Below are positions 14,615-21,491 of a DNA stretch of 21,491 nt, one piece after another. Both the position numbers and the translations under genes were made by a program. Each line of letters opens with the position of its first letter. The stretch's first letter is position 1. The notes under the pieces are model-generated. The model was not told the origin of the DNA, did no database searches, and saw only the letters and a list, made by a program, of their open reading frames with translations. This stretch comes from UBA8437 sp963694825 (GTDB lineage: Bacteria > Planctomycetota > Planctomycetia > Planctomycetales > Planctomycetaceae): contig CAVOEV010000054.1 in the NCBI GenBank assembly GCA_963694825.1, forward strand, positions 1 to 21,491, given 5' to 3'.

Positions 14615-15487
14615 CTACCTGGGTGCCACGACGGGCAGTTGACCGGCGGTGATTGGCGTGGTGGTCGGTTGCGTGGTGACTGGTTGTGAGAAGGGTTGGT
14701 TGGCGACCGGGCCGTTGGGCTGCGGTGTCGTGAGTGGAGTGGGTTGTAGTGTGAGGAGTGGTGTGGGTTGAGCGACGGTGTTGTAGACGGGCGTTGAGAA
14801 TTGCGTGTAGGCGGCGAGTGCGGAGTTGGGATGTGTGAGTCCGGCTCCTTGATCGTGAAGCGAGGCGAGTCTGGATCGGACTTCGGGTTGGTACCAGTCG
14901 CTGAAGAGAGATCTTTGGTACATGGCGGTGGCTCGATCGGCCTGACCGGAGTCCTGGTAGAGTTGTCCGAGGTGTGCGGTCACGACGGGGTGTGAGGGGC
15001 TGGTTTTGAGGGCATTGAGCAGGTGCCGTTCGGCTCCGGCGTTGTCTCCGGATTCTCGGGATAGCCAGGCCAATTCGATATGCGGTTCGGGTCGAAGGGT
15101 TTCGGCGGTGGCCCAGACGCTGAGCAATTCGGCGGCTTCGATGCCTCGGCCGCTGTCGACCATCAGTCGTGCGAGTCCGTGGTAGGCGGGTTGGTGTCCG
15201 GGGTCGAGCGTGAGTGCTTGTCGATAGAGTTGTTCGGCTTGGGCGAGTTGTCCTTGTTTGCGGACAGCGCTGGCGAGGTTGTAGATGTAGTCGGGGTTAT
15301 CAGGGAAGTCGGCGACAGCCCGTCTGAAGTCCTTGCTGGCGGCGTTGTAATCGCCGGATTCGTAGTAGGCCAGTCCGGTGTGGTTCATCATGAACGCGCT
15401 CATCGGGTTACAGCCTGTGAGGCTGATGCCGAAGCCGATGGCTAGGAGAAGTCCGAGTGTGCGTGATTGTGTTGAGTCGATACGCAT
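14615..15487 (-). CDS. TPR-repeat lipoprotein
   Basis: The 290-residue product begins with a lipoprotein signal peptide: basic start, hydrophobic LGLLLAIGFGI, and lipobox LTGC with Cys26 as the lipidated residue, so it should be anchored in a membrane facing the periplasm. About five tetratricopeptide repeats follow (about 32-201), such as TGLAYYESGDYNAASKDF, LASAVRKQGQLAQAEQLY and LGQLYQDSGQADRATAMY. The C-terminal ~80 residues are Pro/Thr/Gln-rich and probably disordered, with internal similarity (LLTLQPTPLTTPQP). ATG 15487 is backed by GGAGGG at 15502-15497 on the minus strand, 9 bases upstream. TPR lipoproteins usually serve as adaptors in envelope complexes; no partner is visible. It is divergent from the lipid-synthesis operon and may simply share its intergenic region. 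Confidence 0.88.
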   Translation of the reverse strand: MRIDSTQSRTLGLLLAIGFGISLTGCNPMSAFMMNHTGLAYYESGDYNAASKDFRRAVADFPDNPDYIYNLASAVRKQGQLAQAEQLYRQALTLDPGHQPAYHGLARLMVDSGRGIEAAELLSVWATAETLRPEPHIELAWLSRESGDNAGAERHLLNALKTSPSHPVVTAHLGQLYQDSGQADRATAMYQRSLFSDWYQPEVRSRLASLHDQGAGLTHPNSALAAYTQFSTPVYNTVAQPTPLLTLQPTPLTTPQPNGPVANQPFSQPVTTQPTTTPITAGQLPVVAPR

Positions 15488-15774
15488 CGGAATCCGCCCT
15501 CCGTGAGCGAGACTGGTGAATCGGTTGTGAGAATGGGGTTGGTGGAGTGAGCGTGAGAGTGAGTCCTGTTGGCTCGTCGGGGATCGAGTCTCCGGGGGCC
15601 ATCGAGGCGGCGGAAGTTAGTCCTTGTGCGGATCTGCTGCAAGGCCATAACGGGTGGACGGGGTTGGATTGTCTGGTCGGCGAGTGGTAGCCGCTATCGA
15701 GGCCTCTTGTTCTGTCCAAACCGGTCGAGTAATCTCCGGCATTCCTTTCGAACTCCGTTCCGGATCCACCTGGC
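15488..15774. other. 287-base divergent intergenic region
   Basis: This is the longest gap in the window and must hold the starts of transcription of both the TPR lipoprotein gene (minus) and the lipid operon (plus). I see the lipoprotein ribosome binding site at 15497-15502. For the operon I see only a poor match, TTGTTC (15707-15712) with AGTAAT (15728-15733). No hairpin, RNA gene or convincing operator is apparent. Confidence 0.4.
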
Positions 15775-17025
15775 ATGTCGACGTACGTTGACGAGCGAAT
15801 CGTGATGACGGGTGTTGGGTTGGCCTCACCCAACGGCAATTCGTTGCCGGAGTACCGCGAGAGTTTGTTGAGTGGTCGATCGGGAGTGGTGGTTTTCGAG
15901 ACGCGTCACATGGGTGAGGTGTTGGCGGGCGTGTGTCATTTCGACGCACTGTCTCATCAAACGCGTCGCGAGGTCCGGCGTGGGACTCGGAGCGGTTCGA
16001 TCGCGATTTATTGTGCTCACGAGGCTCTTGACGACGCGGGTCTGGACTTGGCCACTCGCGACCGATCGCGAGTGGGGGTGTACCTGGGGATCACCGAGCA
16101 TGGGAACGTGGAGACGGAGAACGAGATCCACGAGATTTCTCAGTACGACTACGACACGAGCGTGTGGTCACACCATCACAACCCGCGAACGGTGGCGAAC
16201 AATCCGGCAGGCGAGGTGACATTGAACCTGGGCATCACCGGGCCTCATTTGACTTTGGGTGCAGCCTGTGCGGCGGGCAACGCCGGATTCATCCAGGGTG
16301 CCCAGATGTTGCGTTTGGGCGAAGTCGATCTGGCTGTGTGTGGTGGTGTATCGGAGAGCATTCACACGTTCGGGATTTTCGCGAGTTTCAAGAGCCAGGG
16401 GGCCTTGGCATTTCACGAGGATCCAGTTCGGGCGAGTCGTCCATTTGATGTTGATCGCAACGGGATCGTAGTGGCCGAGGGTGGAGCGATCTGCACTCTT
16501 GAGCGGCTTCCGGACGCGTTGGCTCGAGGGGCGACGATTTACGCTGAGATTGTTGGTCACGCGATGAATTCCGACGCGACGGATTTTGTGTTGCCGGATG
16601 CTGGTCGTCAGGCCGAGTGCATGCGACTGGCGTTGGATCGGGCGGGAATTTCGGCCGACGACATCGATATTCTCAGCAGTCACGCCACGGCGACGGACCA
16701 GGGCGACATCGCGGAATGTCGTGCGATTCACGAGGTATTTGGTGACCGCGAGTCTTTAGCGGTCAACAACACGAAGAGTTTCATCGGTCATGCGATGGGT
16801 GCAGCGGGCGCCTTGGAGCTGGTTGGCAACTTGCCTGCCTTCAAAGACCAAATCGCACACGCTACAATCAATCTAGATCGGTTGGACCCCGCGTGTGCCG
16901 TTTCCCAGATCGTCGCCAATTCGCCTCGATCTTTGGATCGAGTCGATTACATTCTGAACAACTCGTTCGGTATGCTCGGGATCAACTCGGTCGTGATCGT
17001 GCGAAGATTCGATTCGGACGGGTAA
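15775..17025 (+). CDS. Beta-ketoacyl-ACP synthase (FabF-like, divergent)
   Basis: A 416-residue ketosynthase that would condense an acyl chain with malonyl-ACP. The Cys-His-His set is present: Cys165 in LGAACAAGNAGF, His303 in SSHATATDQGD and His339 in TKSFIGHAMGAAGALE, with the conserved Lys just before it. The domain is full length for a type II KS. Two motifs differ from housekeeping FabF: the usual HGT around the first His is HAT, and the C-terminal gatekeeper loop, NSFGFGGTN in FabF, is NSFGMLGIN, so Met400 stands where Phe controls entry to the active site. This suggests a dedicated enzyme with unusual substrate or control. ATG 15775 lacks a clear ribosome binding site. It is the first gene of a cluster with an ACP, two FAD oxidoreductases and a FabZ-like dehydratase. 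Confidence 0.92.
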   Translation: MSTYVDERIVMTGVGLASPNGNSLPEYRESLLSGRSGVVVFETRHMGEVLAGVCHFDALSHQTRREVRRGTRSGSIAIYCAHEALDDAGLDLATRDRSRVGVYLGITEHGNVETENEIHEISQYDYDTSVWSHHHNPRTVANNPAGEVTLNLGITGPHLTLGAACAAGNAGFIQGAQMLRLGEVDLAVCGGVSESIHTFGIFASFKSQGALAFHEDPVRASRPFDVDRNGIVVAEGGAICTLERLPDALARGATIYAEIVGHAMNSDATDFVLPDAGRQAECMRLALDRAGISADDIDILSSHATATDQGDIAECRAIHEVFGDRESLAVNNTKSFIGHAMGAAGALELVGNLPAFKDQIAHATINLDRLDPACAVSQIVANSPRSLDRVDYILNNSFGMLGINSVVIVRRFDSDG

Positions 17026-17053
17026 GTTCGAGAGCGAATGGGAGTGAGACGGA

Positions 17054-17317
17054 ATGGTTGCGGATGAAATCCGGCGAGTGATTCTGGACATTCTGTCCCG
17101 CATTCAGCCCGACGAGGATCTTTCGGGATTGGTCGATGACGTTCCGTTCCGTGATCAGTTGGAGTTGGACAGCATGGATTTTCTCGATATTGTGATGGAG
17201 TTGAGAAAGCAGTACCGGGTGCAGATTCCTGAAGAGGATTACGAGCACCTGGCATCGATGTCGGGAACAGTCAGCTACCTCGAACCATTGCTCAAGGATG
17301 TCCAGAGTCCGGCATGA
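17054..17317 (+). CDS. Acyl carrier protein
   Basis: An 87-residue acidic four-helix carrier protein. The phosphopantetheine site is Ser40 in ELDSMDFLDIV, matching the DSL/DSM signature. The N-terminal helix (EIRRVILDILSRIQPDEDL) and the third part (YRVQIPEEDYEHLASMSGTVSYL) follow the ACP pattern. It is a little longer than AcpP (about 78 residues) and differs from it enough that it is probably the dedicated carrier of this cluster instead of the general fatty-acid ACP. ATG 17054 has GGAG at 17041-17044. It starts 28 bases after the ketosynthase stop and precedes two FAD oxidoreductases, so growing chains are probably presented on it to the cluster enzymes. Confidence 0.93.
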   Translation: MVADEIRRVILDILSRIQPDEDLSGLVDDVPFRDQLELDSMDFLDIVMELRKQYRVQIPEEDYEHLASMSGTVSYLEPLLKDVQSPA

Positions 17318-17329
17318 TCTGCATGATCT
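17312..17329 (+). repeat. 9-bp tandem duplication over the ACP stop codon
   Basis: GCATGATCT occurs twice head to tail (17312-17320 and 17321-17329); the first copy contains the ACP stop TGA. A related GATCGGCATG follows at 17334-17343. It may be a simple slippage product. Confidence 0.85.
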
Positions 17330-17382
17330 GCGAGATCGGCATGTTGGGCATGGCAGGGTTAGTCCACTGACCGGAGCCGAGC

Positions 17383-18771
17383 ATGCGGTACGACACGGTC
17401 ATTATCGGTGCCGGTCTTTCCGGCTTGGCTGCCGGCATCCGGTTGGCCTATTTCGACCGATCGGTTTGTTTGTTGGAGCGTCACACGACGATTGGCGGGC
17501 TGAATTCGTTCTACCGTCTCCGCAACCGCAACCACGATGTGGGACTTCACGCGGTGACGAACTACGCCGTCCCCGGAACGCTCACCGGACCGCTCTCCAA
17601 GCTACTCCGCCAACTCCGCCTGCGTTGGGACGACTTCGCCCTGGCGCCTCAGCGTGAGTCTTCGATCGTCTTCCCTGGCTGCACATTGCGGTTCACCAAC
17701 GACTTCGAGTATTTCGAGCAGCAGGTAATCGAGAGGTTTCCTGGCGAGAGGGACAATTTTGCGAGGCTGGTGCGTCGGATTGCCGAGTACGACCCGATGG
17801 CCTTTGACCAGCCGGAGATTTCGACACGGGAGGTCCTTACCGAGGAGTTGGATGATCGGTTGCTGATCGAGATGTTGTTGTGTCCGACGATGTTCTATTC
17901 GAGTGCGACTCCGAACGATCTCGAGTGGACTCAGTTCGTGATCATGTTCCGCAGCATATTCCAGGAGGGATTTTGTCGTCCGTTGGAGGGTGTGCGGTTG
18001 ATCATGAAGAAGCTGGTCCGCAAGTTCCGTGGATTGGGAGGCGAGTTGCGACTGAGATCAGGCGTCCAGAAGATTCTCAGCGACAGCGGCAAAGCGACAG
18101 GGGTGGTGTTGGACGACGGGCAGGTGATCGAGGCGAAGAACGTGCTGTCATCGGCTGGGAATTTCGAGACGATGAAGATGTGCGATCAGGCCACCACCGA
18201 CTTGTCGCCTCCGGGTGAGATCTCGTTTGTCGAGTCGATTTATTCGTTGGACTGTCAGCCCGAGGATCTTGGGCACGACCAGACGATCGTTTTTTTCAAC
18301 GACAGTTCGGACTTCAGTTACCGTCGTCCCGACGTCCCGGTCGACGTATCGAGTGGCATTGTCTGTTCGCCGAACAATTTCGAGTATGGCGAGCCATCGG
18401 GTGAGGGTCGGATGCGGATCACGGCATTGGCCGATCCACGTCACTGGTTGCATTTGCCACAGGACGAGTACGTCGAGCAGAAGCGAGAGTGGGCCGCGCG
18501 AGTCTTGTCGAGCACATTGAGATTCGTGCCGGACTTCCGCAAGCACATCGTGGACACCGACATTTTCACACCGCGAACGATCCGTCGTTTCACCGGTCAC
18601 GAGAACGGTTGTGTCTATGGTGCACCGCGGAAGATCCGTGACGGTTGCACTCATCTGAAGAATCTGTTTCTTTGCGGCACCGACCAGGGATTTCTCGGGA
18701 TCATCGGTTCGATGCTTTCGGGCATCACGATTGCGAACCTGCACCTGTTGAGACCGTCGAAGAGCCTCTAA
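17383..18771 (+). CDS. FAD-dependent phytoene-desaturase/RetSat-like oxidoreductase, copy 1
   Basis: A 462-residue flavoprotein of the CrtI/CrtISO/RetSat type. The N-terminal dinucleotide fold reads TVIIGAGLSGLAAGIRL (Gly9-x-Gly-x-x-Gly14), followed by LLERHTTIGGLNSF and HDVGLHAV, the second like the FD.G.H segment of carotenoid isomerases and retinol saturases. The C-terminal FAD contact is LFLCGTDQGFLGIIGSMLSGITIAN. Family members desaturate, saturate or isomerise polyene chains. In this setting (ketosynthase, ACP, dehydratase) the substrate is more likely an acyl chain, on ACP or freed from it, than phytoene; no phytoene synthase is nearby. ATG 17383 has GGAG 6 bases upstream (17373-17376). 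The next gene begins 2 bases after the stop. Direction of the reaction is unknown. Confidence 0.88.
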   Translation: MRYDTVIIGAGLSGLAAGIRLAYFDRSVCLLERHTTIGGLNSFYRLRNRNHDVGLHAVTNYAVPGTLTGPLSKLLRQLRLRWDDFALAPQRESSIVFPGCTLRFTNDFEYFEQQVIERFPGERDNFARLVRRIAEYDPMAFDQPEISTREVLTEELDDRLLIEMLLCPTMFYSSATPNDLEWTQFVIMFRSIFQEGFCRPLEGVRLIMKKLVRKFRGLGGELRLRSGVQKILSDSGKATGVVLDDGQVIEAKNVLSSAGNFETMKMCDQATTDLSPPGEISFVESIYSLDCQPEDLGHDQTIVFFNDSSDFSYRRPDVPVDVSSGIVCSPNNFEYGEPSGEGRMRITALADPRHWLHLPQDEYVEQKREWAARVLSSTLRFVPDFRKHIVDTDIFTPRTIRRFTGHENGCVYGAPRKIRDGCTHLKNLFLCGTDQGFLGIIGSMLSGITIANLHLLRPSKSL

Positions 18772-18773
18772 CG

Positions 18774-20194
<1,421 letters not shown>

Positions 20195-20195
<1 letters not shown>

Positions 20196-20650
20196 TGAGC
20201 GGTCAGGACTCCGAATCGGTGGTATTGGACAGGCTGGCGATCGAGGCATTGATTCCACATCGCGAGCCATTTCTTTGGCTCGACGAGGTGTTGGAGTTGA
20301 GCGAGACGCTGGTACGAGCTCGCAAGCGGGTTGCGGAGGACCTGGAGATTTTCCGGGGCCATTATCCGGATTTCCCGGTTCTTCCGGGCGTGCTGTTGTG
20401 CGAAGCGGTTTTCCAGGCCGGTGCGGTGTTGATCGCATCTGCAGGCGACATACCCGAGGGTCACGTTCCGGTGGTGACCCGTCAGCACGAGACCCGCTTC
20501 CGCCGCATGGTCCGTCCGGGCGAGGTACTCGAGATCGAAGCTCGGCTGGACGAAACGCTCGGCGGTGCCTGGTTCCTTTCGGGCACGGTCCGTGTCGACG
20601 GCCAAGTGGCCGTGCGGTTGCAGTTTGCCTGCACGGCGGCTGAGGTGTGA
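20195..20650 (+). CDS. FabZ-like 3-hydroxyacyl-ACP dehydratase (hotdog fold)
   Basis: A 151-residue protein, the normal FabZ length. It opens IEALIPHREPFLWLDEV, equal to the FabZ IPHRYPFLLVD start. The catalytic segment is FRGHYPDFPVLPGVLLCEA with His56 and Glu70, the same 14-residue spacing as His and Glu in FabZ. This would dehydrate a 3-hydroxyacyl-ACP to the enoyl-ACP. The reading frame extends upstream to 20120, but ATG 20195, sharing one base with the upstream stop (TGATG), gives the family-like start. It closes the visible cluster. No ketoreductase or enoyl reductase is encoded beside it, so these steps would use general enzymes or be left out, giving unsaturated chains. It converges on the DUF5989 gene with only 15 bases between stops. 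Confidence 0.92.
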
Positions 20651-20665
20651 TGCCGGTGCTTGGAG

Positions 20666-20947
20666 TCAGGCTCCGTAGATGAACGGAGCGAACGGTGTCC
20701 CGGCGAACCAGACCAGGACGAAGACGAGCACGAGCACGAGGATGATGGGGGTAAGCCACCACGCCTTGTTGTGGACCAGGAAGTCCCAGAACTCGGCAAA
20801 GAACCCCATCTCGGGAGCATCGGCTGCGGAGGCGAATTCGGTCGATGCTGCCGTGTCGTTCGAGTCTTCGGTCGGTTGCGAAACCGGGTCGTTTTCACCC
20901 TCCGAACTGGTTGCGTCGTCGGGTGTCGTCGGGGTGATGTCGTTCAT
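20666..20947 (-). CDS. DUF5989-family small membrane protein
   Basis: From ATG 20947 the protein is 93 residues. The first ~45 are acidic and Ser/Thr-rich, with no fold expected. The rest, MGFFAEFWDFLVHNKAWW then PIILVLVLVFVLVWFAG and PFAPFIYGA, is the compact DUF5989 pattern: an amphipathic FxxFxxF segment and one transmembrane helix. Family members are about 50 residues, so the acidic head is an addition, or the true start is the Met at the head of MGFFAEF. DUF5989 genes usually stand between sxtJ and a carbamoyltransferase gene; here sxtJ is upstream by 73 bases, but no carbamoyltransferase follows. A frame extending further upstream to 21124 runs through GT-rich repeats and is not supported. 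Confidence 0.8.
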   Translation of the reverse strand: MNDITPTTPDDATSSEGENDPVSQPTEDSNDTAASTEFASAADAPEMGFFAEFWDFLVHNKAWWLTPIILVLVLVFVLVWFAGTPFAPFIYGA

Positions 20948-20990
20948 GCTGAGCGATCCACGTGAAGAAGGCTGTGTGGTGTGTGTTCGT

Positions 20991-21014
20991 GGCGGTGTGG
21001 GTGGCGGTGTGGGT
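20991..21014 (+). repeat. 12-bp direct repeat, GT-rich
   Basis: GGCGGTGTGGGT is present twice head to tail (20991-21002, 21003-21014) in the 73-base gap between the sxtJ-like and DUF5989 genes. It shares the GCGGTGTG core with the repeat at the window end. Confidence 0.85.
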
Positions 21015-21020
21015 TTGGAT

Positions 21021-21428
21021 CTAGAACTGTCGGAAGTAGCGAGCGGGGTCGGTGATTGGGCGTCGAGGTTTCCAGTAGGTGGTGGCATCGGGATCGGGTT
21101 GTCGTCCGCAGCGATCGTGACCACACAGCCGCATGATAATCCCGATCGGGCTGACGACCAAGTAGAAGATGGCCGAGAGGATCGCTATCGAGACGGTCCA
21201 GCCCAGGGGGAAGACGATGGCCATCCAGGTGACGTAGACGTATCTCATGAATGCTGGCCAGACGAGTCCGACGAGTCCGACGGGTGCGATGGACCACATG
21301 ACGTAGGCGGTGGTCGGGTCGTTTCGGTAGAAGAACCGAAAGGCTCCGATCGCCACGAAGAAGACGACAAACAGTGCGGCGAACTGTCTGAGGAATCGGT
21401 GAGTGGGATTCCAGTCGATGGCGATCAT
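21021..21428 (-). CDS. SxtJ-family membrane protein
   Basis: A 135-residue integral membrane protein with about three hydrophobic helices: FAALFVVFFVAIGAFRFF (about 16-33), APVGLVGLVWPAFMRYVYVTW (about 48-68) and PLGWTVSIAILSAIFYLVVSPIGIIM (about 74-99), and a basic C-terminal tail ending in TYWKPRRPITDPARYFRQF. The WNPT start, the last helix followed by SPIG and the TYW...YFRQF end are characteristic of the family named after sxtJ of saxitoxin clusters. Such proteins recur beside DUF5989 and a carbamoyltransferase in many bacteria; their biochemical role is not established. ATG 21428 has at best a weak ribosome binding site. Transcription would run leftwards into the DUF5989 gene. Confidence 0.85.
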   Translation of the reverse strand: MIAIDWNPTHRFLRQFAALFVVFFVAIGAFRFFYRNDPTTAYVMWSIAPVGLVGLVWPAFMRYVYVTWMAIVFPLGWTVSIAILSAIFYLVVSPIGIIMRLCGHDRCGRQPDPDATTYWKPRRPITDPARYFRQF

Positions 21429-21450
21429 CGGTGGGCCTTGTGGGGAGTGG

Positions 21451-21491
21451 TTGCGGTGTGCTGCGGTGTGCTGTGGTGTGCTGCGGTGTGC
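21451..21491 (+). repeat. 10-bp tandem repeat at the window edge
   Basis: Four consecutive units of the form YTGYGGTGTG (TTGCGGTGTG, CTGCGGTGTG, CTGTGGTGTG, CTGCGGTGTG) followed by the first base of a fifth. The array starts 22 bases before the sxtJ-like ATG (minus strand) and is cut by the end of the window, so its full length is unknown. Confidence 0.9.

Noticed and set aside
18645..18773. N-terminal extension of the second flavoenzyme
   Set aside because: It is wholly inside the first flavoenzyme gene in another frame, and ATG 18774 gives the expected short lead to the FAD-binding motif.
20662..20674. Short hairpin GGAG-TCAGG-CTCC between the convergent ends of the lipid and DUF5989 genes
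   Set aside because: Only four base pairs and no T run, so it is not a convincing intrinsic terminator.
20948..21124. N-terminal extension of the DUF5989 gene
   Set aside because: It runs through GT-rich repeats and overlaps the end of the sxtJ-like gene, giving a Pro/Thr low-complexity stretch unlike the family.

Overview
This is a GC-rich bacterial window, most likely from a non-anammox planctomycete (Planctomycetota). The signs are: a division/cell-wall (dcw) remnant murC-murB-ddl-ftsQ with no ftsA or ftsZ after ftsQ; a Ser/Thr kinase carrying a large extracytoplasmic beta-helix-like domain; a membrane protein with a single EF-hand; a membrane-anchored toroid-repeat protein; and a fatty-acid-like cluster containing two phytoene-desaturase-type oxidoreductases. 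The phylum assignment is an inference from gene content; no rRNA or other marker is present. By eye the given strand is rich in G and T whichever way genes point, so plus genes favour codons such as TTG and GTG and minus genes favour C-ending codons.

Layout. 15-1550: TM-anchored prenyltransferase/squalene-oxidase-repeat protein. 1660-6171: murC, murB, ddl and an ftsQ-like gene (peptidoglycan precursor synthesis and division), closely spaced. 6275-6577: a small acidic protein of unknown function behind a candidate sigma-70 promoter. 6795-9692: transmembrane Ser/Thr kinase behind a near-consensus promoter. 9752-12449 (minus strand): three genes joined by 4-base overlaps, namely a mannonate-dehydratase-type enolase-superfamily enzyme, a hotdog thioesterase and a PfkB sugar/nucleoside kinase. 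12596-13753: Asp-box (sialidase-fold) propeller protein, divergent from that operon. 13795-14535: one-TM protein with an EF-hand. 14615-15487 (minus): TPR lipoprotein.

15775-20650 is the most interesting part: a tightly packed operon of a beta-ketoacyl synthase with an altered gatekeeper loop, an acyl carrier protein, two tandem CrtI/RetSat-like FAD oxidoreductases and a FabZ-type dehydratase. Together these look like a dedicated acyl-chain assembly line whose product is desaturated or isomerised by the two flavoenzymes. It recalls the fatty-acid/phytoene-desaturase gene sets proposed for ladderane lipids in anammox planctomycetes. The product here cannot be read from sequence.

20666-21428 (minus): a DUF5989 protein and an SxtJ-family membrane protein, a pair normally found with a carbamoyltransferase, which is not present here. 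The window ends inside a 10-bp tandem repeat.
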